Positions 38,501-50,537 of a DNA stretch of 64,000 nucleotides are shown in pieces (positions within the stretch are counted from its first letter, which is position 1; every line of letters starts with the position of its first letter). A program made the translations under genes and the position numbers. This DNA is from Phalacrocorax aristotelis (taxonomy: Eukaryota > Chordata > Aves > Suliformes > Phalacrocoracidae), in assembly GCF_949628215.1 (NCBI RefSeq), contig NC_134282.1, positions 14,736,723 to 14,800,722 of the forward strand, written 5' to 3'. The notes beneath the pieces are model-generated. The model was not told where the DNA came from and ran no database searches. It worked only from the letters and a program-made list of their open reading frames with translations.

Positions 38501-41500
38501 GTAGGTGCTTGCCAAAACCATTAAAAAAGGAAAATCATGAGCTTTGTTATAGTGCCATGCATGCAGGGAAAAGCACCCTGACGCAGAAGGCAGTCACAGC
38601 ACAGCTGTCTGCATGCTCTGAAGCCTTTACCCGATATAGCAGTGATCATCCTTCAACAGCTGGGATAGACACATCCTTTTGCAAATATCCAGTGAAAATA
38701 TGCTCTCTCCAGTGCTGCCCATCAAACTCTACAGTCTGAGTGCCCATCACAATCCTGAGCGCCTTAGAGCTTTGGTACTTCAAGCATACAGCTTTGTGTG
38801 ACATGTTTTCTCTCCTCTCAGGACAGCTCTGGGTGAATTACTTTCAGATTTGTCTGACGTTGGAGCCCTGATTCATTCTTTTCTAGAAAGAGATTAAAAC
38901 TATCTAGTTGTCAGTTCTGTTCATCTCCATATTGACAATAAATGTGTTGTGCTTGCCGATGCAGGCACCGCTCATGGAGAACTCCAGCCTGGGAAGTACT
39001 CAGCTCAACCAGGAAGACAATTCACAGAGCACGACGAGAAACAGCCCTGCTTGTTTATTTACATCAAAGTGATTTTGTTTACTAATAGGGAGTGAATCAC
39101 ACATTAAAACTCAGTCTCACACCAGTTTTAGTTCAATTAAATATGTTTAGGGAAAAATACATGATCAAACATAGAATCATCACCGTATCTGGGGACTGTT
39201 GATGGACACCATGTGTTTATTCAGGCCTCTTTTAATGTTTTATTAACTTTGCCTTGGTGACCATTTTGTGTCTAGAATCTGAATTACTGGATTAGCACAA
39301 ATCAGCTGGAATCTTCCTTTGCTTCTCATACCCTGCCAGCTTCCCGTGCTCTTCTGAAGCAAGGTCTTTCTCTGTCAAACTCTGTAGACCAAGTAGTATT
39401 TGTTGGCCTTCATGACCTTGGATTCTGAGAAAAATACTGTCCTGCAACTGATTTTGGATGATTACCCTGAGTGATTTTGAATCTCTCCTAACAAAAAACC
39501 GTAGTTACTTTCTGTGATGCTGTTTTGCTCAGCTTCCCTGACTCACTTTGAGATACAACAAACTAGGAGTCAATACTGTCCCCACATGACCTTTCAAGAA
39601 TTCTCCAGGCATGTTAGCATGTTTCATGTTTAGTTTATGGAGAAATAAGTAGATAAAGTTCATTAAAGCACATTCAGTACCCTAGTGCTATGCACACAGA
39701 CCTCACTGAACTCACCAGGAGATAAAACTAAGTTCCTGACAGGGCTGCATTCTATAAAACAATTCATCAAAAGGTCCACCATGACTCAAGGTGTGTGTTT
39801 GTGATCTGAGTAACTTACAAATTCTCTGCTGAGTTTCCCTCTGGGAAGCTTAGACAAGACCAAACACCTTCTCCTTACAGTTGTGCAGGATGGAACATTG
39901 CAAGGTTGCTGCTTGAAGGTTTTTTTCAACCTAATATGTAGATTTCAAAGAGGAAATTCAGCTGGGAATTTAGAGGAGTAAAAGTGCAGGCTTTGGGACA
40001 CTCCTGGATTTAACGGAAAAAAGTCCTTTCCAGATCCTGGAAACACATTTCTCCTCTTACTGGCGTAAATTCAGAGGGGATTAAAAAAAACCAAACTACA
40101 AAAAACAAACCACAAGCCAGTCCTTTGCCAGCATGCACAATCATGGTTACTACACACAGAACCTTTCAGTTCTACAGTGCTCAGTGTTAGGAGGCATGCT
40201 ACATCTCAGCAACCTTAAGGCACTTCTACCTCTGCTATTTCAGGGTGTGTTAGCAGATAGTTTACTCAGACACTAGTCACTTTTGTTTCAATCAGAATCC
40301 AAACATAAAAGAGTTTCTTCAAGAAATTGAGACGCTGCATTAGCTGTACAGTGAACTGAGATGCTTTTGGAACACATCGTTCCAGAACAACCACTAGACT
40401 TAGCTGACTGAGGACTCACAGAGCACACTCACCTTGAAGCGAGACACGGATTCTCATGACATCTTGTGGCAGCGTGACAAGCTGACAGGGGGTTTGTTTT
40501 CACAAAAAGTAATTTAAGATGTTGCAAAACAGTGATACTACAGAAAACCAAACATACAGCAAAAACCCACCAACTTATAATCAAATTAAGCTGAACAGAC
40601 TAGCAACACTTTTTCAAGTCAGAAAATTCCCCCGTAAAAATATTTAAAGATACAAGGTCTAAAACAAGGAGACCATTATTTCAAAGTAATAAAATAAGGT
40701 CAGAAAACTCAAACAAGTTCAGTTTGAAGCAATTCAAACTGCATGTGAGCTACAGATCTAAAGACAAGTATGTATTATTAATATATCCTTACCTATTCTA
40801 ACTAGAAAAGCAGAACCTTGTTTTCAAATTGTGGCTTGCAGGTACAGAAGGGAAAAGCTTCATTGTCCAGAAACTTATTACAAGCTGGATCAATTAGGCT
40901 AATTTGTGCTGATATTTATGCTGCATATAATTGGAGAAATTCAAAATAGCAAATTTTATTTCCTATTTGTTTTCAAAGTGCATTCTGAGGAAAAAGTCTT
41001 TTAATTATACCTGAAATAACATGAATTGTGGTTCAATACTGTCCTAATTGAAAAACATCAGTCCCAGAAGAACCAGTAAATGGCCCATCTTGAAAAGGAA
41101 ATCAGAGGTAGCTCTAATTAAACAAAATTAAACCCAACAAAATTACTTAAAATATAGAGTTATTTTCAAAAACATACTCATCCTTAAGGTAGTCAAGAAA
41201 GATGTTTTCCCAGTCATTAACTGAGTAACGCTTAAGTCACGCCATTTTTTGATGGAAGGTATTTCAGGCTCTCTCTATGCAATTTCGCATCTGAAATACT
41301 GACTCAGCCCCTCATAAGCTTCTGGAACAGCTGTAGATTCTCCTGTCAGGGCAGAAGCAACTGGCTTCATCTAGACTTTGTTGGAGGATAACAGAACAAA
41401 ACACAAGCAGGTTGTATGTCGTCAGAGATTATCATTGGAGAACAAAGAGAAAGCTTCTAGGAGGTGAACAGTCAAGAAAGGGTTTTCAAAAGCAAATTTC

Positions 41501-44500
41501 TGCTGTAGCATCTTCAAAGCAATAAAATCCTACACGAGGAATAACTCATATTTGGCCTTTCAACGTGAAAAAAAATATTCTATATTCCATTTATATCTTG
41601 CAGTCTTACATTACTGCTTCTGCCAGATTTAGCCACGGCACAAAGGTACAATGAACAACCAAGACCCTCTGTTCTGCAGAGGGATTCACATGAAAAGCCA
41701 TTCTATGCAGTCCTGTTCCCACTGATAAACACCCCCTGGAAATCCAGGTGAAGGTGCTCCTGGGAAGGAAATGAAAAAGGAAAGTTTTAAACATAGTCTT
41801 TTCTCAGTTGTTCCCTAGCTGTAAAATGGTACAGCAGTACTGTCAGACTAGTGGAAGACTTAAGCAAAGATGCCTACAACTGCTCTGGAAGGTATTAATA
41901 TGAAGCAAATCACATCAGTCCTGCATGGAGAGGATTTATTCTACTAGCTCACTACTTTGTTCTTAAGATATTTTGATTATTTTGTAAAAATGGTTTAAAA
42001 GATCTGCTCTACACCCTGCAAGTACTGCTCATCTTTCCAAACCATGTGTAAAAAGTGTACTTGTCTTCCTTACACTCGTGTGTAACTGTGTCATGAAATA
42101 CATTAGCACAGGTAGGCAAGACAGTATTGTCAGAGCTAGGATTGAGGAGACCAAGAGGCTCAGCTCCTCATCCATCACACACTTGTCACACACAACATAA
42201 GCCCCCTTATGTGTCAGACCAAAAATTTGTAAGATTAAAAAAAGGCACTTTCCCACAGAGATCCTCTGAAGCAATAGACATTAAAGTCTGCAAAGTGCCT
42301 GAAGGACACCTGTAACTCCACAGAAATGAATTGGACATTTAAGACCCTGCCTACTGACTTGTCAAGCCGCACACCTGCGCTTTGTGTATAATACAGAACT
42401 TCTTTTCATAACCTGCTAGAGATTGAAAAACAGATTTTTGGCACAAGGGGATTTGCTGGCACAGTTGCACTAAATATAATTAATGGGAGGCTCTGAAGCA
42501 TGGATTAGGCATCTAAGAGTCAAGCTCTCCTTCAATACCACAGGTGTGCTTTTAGCAAAATCTGAAGAGGTTGCTGGGGGAAGGGAAAAAAGTCACCAGA
42601 GGCAGCGTATCACATATCGCAGTATAAAAGACAACTAAGCTGTCCCTAAACAGAGAAACAGCGATGGGCTACAAACCCACAGATCCTGATCTCTAGTTGC
42701 CTGCACTCTGAAAAATGGTCTACAGATGAAAAGTAGCGTTTTGTACATTTTTACAACACAAACCACAGCAAAATGTCGAGACAGTACGACATGCAGCGTG
42801 CTGCGCAAAAGAGCTTTCAGCAACTGTCTTCGCTATGTCAGAATACAAAAGCATACTAACTTTGTAGTCACTAGAGGGAGCCATCTGGCATTTTACACGT
42901 GCTGCTCCTCAAGTGTTTGAAACTCAAATTTCACAGTTCTAAAGGGAAAGATTATTTGCATCAGATCTAAACATACGAGCTAGAAGAGTCTGGCTACATA
43001 TTTACTATTATTTTTACTACTATTTATTATTATTATTATTATTACCTTTTTTTTTTCTGTAAGGAACCCTAGTAGAGACTCAACCTTCACGTAGAAGCTA
43101 AAATAATATTGGAGAATATTATCTCACTGAAGTAAAATACATCTTTGTCGTCAAAAGCAGGCTGGGAAGCAGAGTGGCAGAGGTTCCACAGTGCATAAAC
43201 TGTGGAATCCTGACACAAGAATGAATTTCTTCTGCTTTCAGAAACCAGTCTCTGAAGGTCAGGAAACCTCCTTCTTCATGTAGCTGTCTTCAACTGCATC
43301 TTTGTGATGCAGTCACTGGGTGAAGTTATATCGTCTTAATGGACAAATACTGTATTTTTATGAATTCTCCAGACCTAGATCATTTGCCCAGAAATGAGAA
43401 TCAAACGTAGAAGACTCTGCTCAATCCTAATCCACAATGTGCTATAGACAATAAAATGTAACTGCGAAGCATTAAGAAAGTAGGACCTGCAGAAGACATC
43501 TCTGGGCCAAGCTTAGAGCAAATTATACATGTAGGTGATAATGAAAGACTTTTGTGATCTACTTTTCTCTCAAATTCTGTTTTCTAGGATTGATCATGAC
43601 TAGTTATGTCTGTAATGAGATGCTATGCTGGGAACTTCAAACGCCTGGAGTGTACAGTTCTAACTTTGTGTGTACATATTCCTTATGGGCTATACAAGGC
43701 TCTGGAATAAACAAGATTGTGACCAATATGCTTAACTGAAACTTCTAAAGTATCTCCTTGTGCAGGACTGGTGGCTGTTCCTGGACGTGGAAGAAAGAAG
43801 TAAACTTTCTTAATTTCCATAGTTTAAAGTCTGAAAATGAGCCTTGAAGGAGCTTTATGCTAGAAGCCTTTTACCTCAGCATACAAATCATAAATTAATT
43901 TTTAAAAATGGAGCAATTATGCCCAAAAAGAAACTGCCCCTGTCCTTTACTATGGCTTCTCATCCAGTCTGGATAGAACATGTTTTCAAGAAAAGAGCAA
44001 GGCCTGTTTTCAATTTGCACCATTACGGAAACCTTGGGATTCAAACACAGCCAACCTTGAATAACCTTCCTCTGTCTACATGGGACAGAAAGAGAGATGA
44101 AGCAATAATAGGGACAACCCCCGCCAGTCACAAGCTGGGACTCAACACTGGTCTTAGCTAGACAAGGGCAGGGAAGCCTCCTCCCCCAAGCCATGAGAAA
44201 CATTTACGCCATCAAGTTATCCCAAAAAGGAGAGCAGGAGTTGTGTGCATTACTACAGAGCAGCTCAGAGTATATCCAATCCCTGTGCAAAAGCATGTTT
44301 AGATAGGAACGGGCAGGAGACATAATGAAAGCAGAAAATGAATAAATTAGGCCATTACTACCCAAACATGATAGATGTTTTGTAGCCCGGGACACTTCTC
44401 TCTGCAGTCTTCACCAATTTTTGGTACTTCACCTGTAGTCATAGCAGGCCCTATGCTTATCTGAAAGTACCAAATATACTGAGCTAGGAGCAGAAATCCC

Positions 44501-44795
44501 AGAGACTGCAAAAACGAATGCTCACTCTAATTCTTCATTTATCTGCTATAGCGTAAGGTACAACTTGTGCTTTAGAAACTCAAATGGACAACAGTTTGTT
44601 AGCTGTTCAGTCCTTGTGGACTGCTTTCCTGTGACTAGTATTGTCTTTGACTGTATAGACAAAGGCCTTTGTACAAACCATCTGGATTTTAGTAGTGTTT
44701 AGCAATATTTACCTTCACAGGAAGACGAATCTGACAAGATATGGAAGGTGAGCTGCTGATATTAGCTTAAACACTTGAAACATTTTGTCTTTCAG
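35528..44795. other. Intergenic stretch, no gene recognised
   Basis: No exon was recognised on either strand. I looked for SENP5, the gene beside NCBP2 in mammals, using its catalytic-domain motifs and did not see it. The stretch holds a TTA microsatellite near 43.0 kb. Confidence 0.5.
43021..43044. repeat. TTA/TAT microsatellite
   Basis: About seven TTA units occur in a row. Confidence 0.9.
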
Positions 44796-44883
44796 AATCA
44801 TCTGTGTAGACAGAACCATTACATTAACACCAACAGTGGTTGCACTGGCACCAACCTGAGCAGGAGCTTTGCTGCTGCACAGG
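44796..44883 (+). pseudogene. Isolated metallocarboxypeptidase exon 8 relic (CPA3/CPB-like)
   Basis: The acceptor GTCTTTCAG leads into a frame reading NHLCRQNHYINTNSGCTG then TNLSRSFAAAQ, followed by a donor-like G|GTGGCAAG. It aligns with the M14 exon 8 pattern RMWRKNRS...CxGTDLNRNFxA. Arg127 and Arg145 are kept, but Trp126 and Asn144 are changed. Its length (88 bases) is close to the 91-base exon 8 of the CPB1-like pseudogene 23 kb upstream, and the strand is the same. No other exon of this gene was found nearby, so it looks like the last trace of a second gene in a tandem cluster. In mammals CPA3 and CPB1 are neighbours, which makes CPA3 a candidate, but I cannot decide the family member. 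Confidence 0.62.
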
Positions 44884-46060
44884 GTGGCAAGTACCTGACT
44901 GATACAAAGACCACCTTGAATCAAGCTTGCAGGGACACTGGTAACAGGGATTATTTTATCAGTCATCGAAAATGAAGGCCTTTCATGCTCCAATTTACAC
45001 TCTACTCATTTTACACTGTAATACAAAGACTCAAATGCTGTGAATACAAACCTTATTTGCAGTTATTGGTGCCAGAGAGAGGCATGTAAATCAACCCATC
45101 ACGAGCCCGCACAAGAGACTGAAGCTCTTGCTGCCTTAATTTATAACAGCCTCTCTTCCATCAAGGCATGTCTAAGCTTTCAATCATATTCTTAGCTGCT
45201 GCGTTTCTTTATGGATACAATTCCATGAAAGTACATAATTATGATGAAAAAGTATTTTTAAAAGCTAATAAAGAGCTTAAACTTCTATGAAAGTGTATAT
45301 AATCGTACTGAACTGGCATGTCAAAAAATCACAGATCCTGTATTTCCAAAAGAACCTAATCACAATGAACTGGCATGTAAGAAAGCTAAACTGAAGTTGT
45401 AAAGACTTAATTCAATTACTTCTGTAAAGCACTAGCTTCAGCAGAGGCATGTCCGATTTCCATTAGGGAAGGCAAAAATAAAACCATGTTCAATCAATTT
45501 CCTCTACATGCGCTTTGGAGATAGTAAGACTTCACATGATATATCATGTGCTTTTAGATCCCATTTTGATTGAAACTTCTCCCAAAATAGAAAATCTCAC
45601 TTTAAAACAAAATCTTTCCATATGCATTGCATGTACGCAGTGAAAGACAGTGATAGTTCTGAGGGAAAATCTTATCAACTCAATTTCATTTGAGAATTAC
45701 TGTCTTGCAGCACTTACAATTAAAAAAAGAATTAAACCTCATTTTTGTAAGGAAGTGCACCCTGAAGACTACTCGTTACACACTGAGGACTTTCATGTCC
45801 ACTTCAATGATTTCAGTAAATAATTTCATTCCTGTTCTATAATCCAAAAAGTACCAGAATGAAGAGCATTAACCAAACATCTTTCAGCATCCAGTTCAGA
45901 ACTGAACAAGACCGAAAATCCAGTCAAAGGGAAGGAATATTCACTCTCTCCATCTTAAAAGACACTAGAATACAGGACATGGACAAGAGGCTGAACACAG
46001 CTCCTTTCTCTCACTGATTATGTTAAAAAAAAACCAAACAAAACCAACAATCCATTTTGA
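44884..46060. other. Intergenic stretch downstream of NCBP2
   Basis: I see no gene here. It contains a perfect 18-bp palindrome at 45533-45550. Confidence 0.5.
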
Positions 46061-46069
46061 TGTTGCAGC

Positions 46070-46075
46070 TTTATT
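46070..46075 (-). terminator. NCBP2: Candidate distal poly(A) signal of NCBP2
   Basis: TTTATT on the plus strand is AATAAA on the minus strand, about 1.7 kb past the NCBP2 stop. Other copies at 47387-47392 and 47200-47205 could give shorter 3' UTRs. Which are used cannot be told from sequence. Confidence 0.45.
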
Positions 46076-46696
46076 TGAAAGTGACTTAGTTTTGGCAACA
46101 CAATTTTTAATACAAAATTGATACAATGAAAAATAAACTTCAGAGATTTCCTAGAGCAACTTACAGGCTGTAAATTAATAATCAAGTGTACTATACAGAA
46201 AAAGGTAGCTTTGTTCAAAGTCATGTTTGCAGACCAGCACCAAGTGATCCTGAAAATCTAGTTTTATTCTATGTGCCAAAAAAAGCAAAGCCCACCTGAA
46301 ATCTCACTTCCTAAGTAAGCAAAGTGTCATTGCAGTTGTTCTACCTCACTCTATTTCCACCTTACAGTAACAGTTGTGACTAACTGTACACAAGAGACAC
46401 ATCAAGGTTTCCAACAATATCTTCAGTGAGTAAAGGTCAGCTTTTATTTACCTGCTATTTTAAAGGTTTTTAAGGAGTCATGGACGATGAGGTATTTGGA
46501 AAAAACTTTATGAATTGCCAAAAAACTCAGAAGTCCATAATAAAAATAATCCAAAGCCTTGTAACGGTTCCCTTTAAACTATTTCATTTCAGCAGGTCAA
46601 TTTCACCAACCTTGGGATCACTAATTATTTTCATTTCTATGTCTGCAATACATCAAAATCCTATCATATAAACTAGCAATGTTAATAGGATCTGGT

Positions 46697-46713
46697 GGGG
46701 GGGGGGGGGGGGG
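46697..46713 (+). repeat. Poly-G tract (about 17 G)
   Basis: A run of about 17 G lies in the presumed NCBP2 3' UTR. On the NCBP2 transcript this is poly-C. Confidence 0.85.
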
Positions 46714-47775
46714 AACCTAAAGTCCTGCAATTCTTTTACCATTCTTACCACATGCTCAATAGAAAGCAGAACTCTCAAAAAGGCATCTTTTTTTTAATTT
46801 TTACTTCTGTCTGCAATCAAGTTTCTCAAATAGAATATCTATTTTAATAACAAACTTTCTCATTATACACACTTCCTCAAACATCCCATTTTTGGGGATA
46901 ATTGTACAACTTGGCTTTATGGCATCCTTGTAGGCACAGGAAAGAGACTGTTCCTCAAATATTAAGGCCATAGAGAGCTACCAGACAGGAGCAAAATACT
47001 GCAATCCAACTGTGAAAATCACTGCTACTGTAATTCTTACACTTTCTGTTCTCTGTATCCCACAAAGCAAAATGGTTCTCAATCACGCAACGTCGTGCAA
47101 TCACATTATACTTTGTAGAAGACTACAAGGGTCTGTGTTCTGCTCTCTGCTAGGCTTCCTTCTCACCTGATGATTCCTGGGCTCATCAGTCTGACTTGGT
47201 TTATTGTGGCCGTTCGTGTTGGTGTGCTAGGAACAGCATCAGTGTAAAAGGATGCTAATCCAGTAACCCCAGGAAATCTGCAACTTCAAGTCTTCCCTAG
47301 AAACTGGAAAATTTCCTTAGAAATTGCACTTCCTTTTCAGCTTCTTTGCCTTTTTCTTTCATTTCTGAAACCTACACCAATCCTCCTTTATTGCCGCTCT
47401 CCACCCTGTGATACCAATGTAAACGAAACCCAGAAACAGAATAATCAAGTTTTGCCAGTGAAAAAAAGTACCATACCATTAAATCTTTGTTCCTTTTAGT
47501 ACAGTTACAGCAGCATTTAGAGACCAAAGCCTCACACATACTATTGCTTAAAACCTTACTCCCAGGTCCTCTCTGTTAATGTACTCTGCAATGCTTTAGA
47601 ACCTGGTATTAACACAGAAGATATATTGATCATACTATGTGATCACAGGAACACGGATAGTAGTTTCTGTGAATTTCTAGCTACATAAATTTGTGTGCAA
47701 CAGACCTACTTTGTGCCTGGTGACATTTACAATGCAGATTTAGTTCTCCCCCGAGGCTGACGAGTCATTCACCAT

Positions 47776-47847
47776 TCACTGGCATTGAACAGTTTTGCCA
47801 TAGCCACCTCTTCCAGCGTCATAGTCTTGCCGATATTCATCTCGGAC
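47776..47847 (-). CDS. NCBP2: NCBP2 coding exon 4
   Basis: It reads [18 protein letters not shown] then TVQCQ and a TGA stop at 47776-47778, after a TAAG acceptor. Confidence 0.95.
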   Translation of the reverse strand, partial: VRDEYRQDYDAGRGGYGKTVQCQ

Positions 47848-50380
47848 CTTACGAAGGAGGAAAAATGGAAAGTCCAGTAAAGATAAACAATTTCTCAAAA
47901 ATGATCACACCATCAGAATATAGTCAAACTGAGTTCACAAAATTTAAGTGGCCACAAGGAGCTTACTGACAAAACAGAAGGCAAAGTGCATCATGCGGAA
48001 GCCCAGAACGCAGCATAAACTAACTTCCTTTTCAATAATGTCCAGGGGGACCCTTTAATCAAGACAGCCAAAGTGAGAATGGCTAGCCTCACGCTTCAGC
48101 AGTAAAAGCATCTGCTACCTGCTCAACTTCATGCAGCTATGTGCTGTCCTTGTGTGTTCTTGACAGCCTTATATTTTCTGGGCCTATCTATAAGCATTAT
48201 CTCCCCAAGCAGCCAAGAAGCTTCCGAAAGCACTTTCAGTGAAACAGATGAAAAAGTTATTTATTCCTTGTGGATAACATCATCACTGATAAGATGTCTT
48301 ACAGACTAACATATAGTGCTACCTTAAACAATAATTGCTAAGCTGCTATTTCTGAAGTTGTTCTGAATACATTCATTCCAAAAGCAGTAATTTGGCAAAG
48401 TCACCAGTGCCTTAAAAACTAGACTGTACAACAACCTACCTGGCCCCCTGATCTTCCACGACCGTACTGCCTACCCTCCTTAAATCCTGCATCCCAGTCT
48501 GTCCTTATGATCCTATCATCAAGTCTGGTTCCATTGATGTATCGCATTGCATTTTCAGCATCTCCTCTTGCATAATACCTTAGGAATAGGTTAACGAAAA
48601 AAAACAGGGCTTCTATTTTCAACACACGAGAAAAGGAACAATATCCAATGGGCTACAAAACCAAGTATTTGCTTGAATCATGTTCCTGCTTGGCTACTTC
48701 TGAAATCAACTGCTTTTATGAAGCTATGTGGGCTGACAAAACAGCCAGTGAACACAACAGTGTGCAGGAACTCAAGCATATTAAAAATGTGTATATCGGA
48801 TCAAGTTCTTTAACCATGCTCACCCTTAAAAGTGTAAAGGTCTATTACTAAAGAAAGAATGAGAAGCCCCATGCATGCTCCGTTCATGCTGCAAACTTTC
48901 ACCATTTCGGTGAGTTTGCTGGAAACAGTAATGGAGCAATCTCAGACACTTGCATGTAACGAAGTCAACGTATGACAGAGATGCAAGATACCAGCTGAAA
49001 CTACACACGTGCTTGTATGAGAAGAAACATCTCTTTACTCGGGCAGAGACTGACTGCAGTAAAGTTGGTCTCTTCACTGCAGAGACCAACTGTCTAAAAA
49101 GTGCCTGGCTTAAAGTATCAGAGTGAAAGCAACCTAATAACCGCCACTCAATGTGAGGTCTAGGCTTGCCCTCTCTTGCCTGGGGCTCCCACAGACACTT
49201 TAGCAACCAAATAATTTTATTCTCAGATGATTTTCCTGTGACTCAGAGCCTGCATCTGAGCTAACCTGTGCCCTGCCTGCTCCTGCCTGCCACCGCAGCA
49301 CGGCTCCTGCTCCTCCCACCAGGGGGGATACAGCAGAAGGATACTCCACGAAGCAGAAGCCGCAGGCAGTTTTCTTCACTTTGTCCAGCCCCATGATGAC
49401 CTTCTTGATGTCGCCGCTCTTACCAAAGAGCTCGTGGATCTGCTCCTCCGTGGTGTAGAAGGAGAGGTTCCCCACGTACAGCGTACAGCTCTTCCTCAGC
49501 AGCCGCTCCTGCTCGTACCGCGTCCCCTGAGCCACAATGACAGCGTTACCCTGGTACCTCAAATGTACGTATTCTTCTCGGATGAGATGGAATAGCGCAC
49601 GAGTTAGTAGTAGTTAAGGAAGAATCACAGTTAGGAGTAGAAACTAACACCTGATAATTTTAACGAGGTAGTAAATAATGCTTAGGCCAGATAAGAGAGT
49701 ATTAGCAATGCATGCCTCACTAATGAGAGCCTCCTAAAAGACTGACAGTGGAGACATCCCGCCGCAAAGAAGGGTGTGAAGATAAGGGAAGGCCAGATGC
49801 GAAGACACCAGTGATAGCAGGGAACATCTTGGCCCAGAAGGCGCCGAAGCACAGAAACTGTGGAAAAGATAATTCCGGCGGGGGGAGATTGCGACCACCG
49901 ACCCAGCTGAGAGACGAAAGGAGTACCCCCCGCCCCACCTTCAGCATGCGCAGTGAATTCAAATCACACTGTAGCTATTAACTTAAGCGAAGAAGATACA
50001 GACCAATGGAAGAAGAGGATACTCAGTCAGGTCAACGGTTATGTATTAGACAGGCGCGGTGGGGTAACTTTCACGTGCAAATGTCAAAAAGGAACTACAG
50101 CAGGTGTGCGTGCTAGGCGGAGAGATCCCCCATGCAGCCGGCGCCGAATCAAACAAAGCCTGCTCTTTAACACACCCGGTGTTAAGGAGTTTTATTCCCA
50201 GTTTTCAGTGACAACCGCACGGCGGGGCCGACCCGGAGTCTGGCCCAGGCGGACCGCGCGGCCCCTCCCCCCCGCCGCCACCGGCGGCGCCCCGCTCACC
50301 CGGAAGTGCTGGTCCCGGTACTGGCTGAGGTCGGCGTAAGAGTCGCTGCACAGGACGCTAAGCGTCCCGCCGGAGCACAT
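47776..50380 (-). CDS. NCBP2: Nuclear cap-binding protein subunit 2 (CBP20)
   Basis: CBP20 binds the 7-methylguanosine cap of RNA polymerase II transcripts in the nucleus. With NCBP1 (CBP80) it forms the cap-binding complex used in splicing, 3' processing, export and first-round translation. Four coding exons (50300-50380, 49345-49526, 48440-48578, 47776-47847) join in phase to give 157 residues; the human protein has 156. Exon 1 has SQYRDQHFR with the cap-stacking Tyr. Exon 2 carries the RRM, with RNP2 LYVGNLSF and RNP1 [10 protein letters not shown]. Exon 3 has [18 protein letters not shown], which contacts the cap. Exon 4 ends the Arg/Gly-rich tail as YGKTVQCQ. The first dozen residues ([15 protein letters not shown]) differ from human. 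It shares a CpG-island promoter with NCBP2AS2. All splice sites are GT/AG. Confidence 0.96.
48440..48578 (-). CDS. NCBP2: NCBP2 coding exon 3
   Basis: It reads [20 protein letters not shown] then [18 protein letters not shown] and RGRSGGQ, with donor CAG|GTAGGT. It joins exon 2 through a split GA|G codon. Confidence 0.96.
49345..49526 (-). CDS. NCBP2: NCBP2 coding exon 2 (most of the RRM)
   Basis: It starts after CTCAG as [20 protein letters not shown] and ends TACGFCFVE at a weak-looking donor, GA|GTATCC. The frame stays open past this donor, so intron retention would give a truncated protein. Confidence 0.95.
50300..50380 (-). CDS. NCBP2: NCBP2 coding exon 1
   Basis: The ATG at 50378-50380 opens a frame ending [16 protein letters not shown] at a consensus donor, CGG|GTGAGC. 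Confidence 0.93.
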
Positions 50381-50516
50381 GGCGGCAGCACGGCACGGCC
50401 CGCCGCACCGCAGACAGACCTACCGCCCCTCAGCGCCCCCGCGCACGCGCCCACCGCCGCCGCACGGGCAGCCAATGGCGAGGCGCGCCCCGGCTCTCGC
50501 GGGAGCCCCGCCCCCC

Positions 50517-50526
50517 TCTCGCGAGA
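50517..50526. promoter_or_regulatory. TCTCGCGAGA element (BANP-type site)
   Basis: This is a perfect palindromic match to the CGCG element bound by BANP in unmethylated CpG-island promoters. It lies 11 bases before the NCBP2AS2 ATG. A partial copy, CTCTCGCGGGAG, lies about 25 bases upstream. Confidence 0.7.
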
Positions 50527-50537
50527 GCGGCCGGAGG

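Noticed and set aside
42868-42885. CTCF-like string CACTAGAGGGAGCC.
   Set aside because: It departs from the core consensus at the GGC positions, so it is too weak to call.
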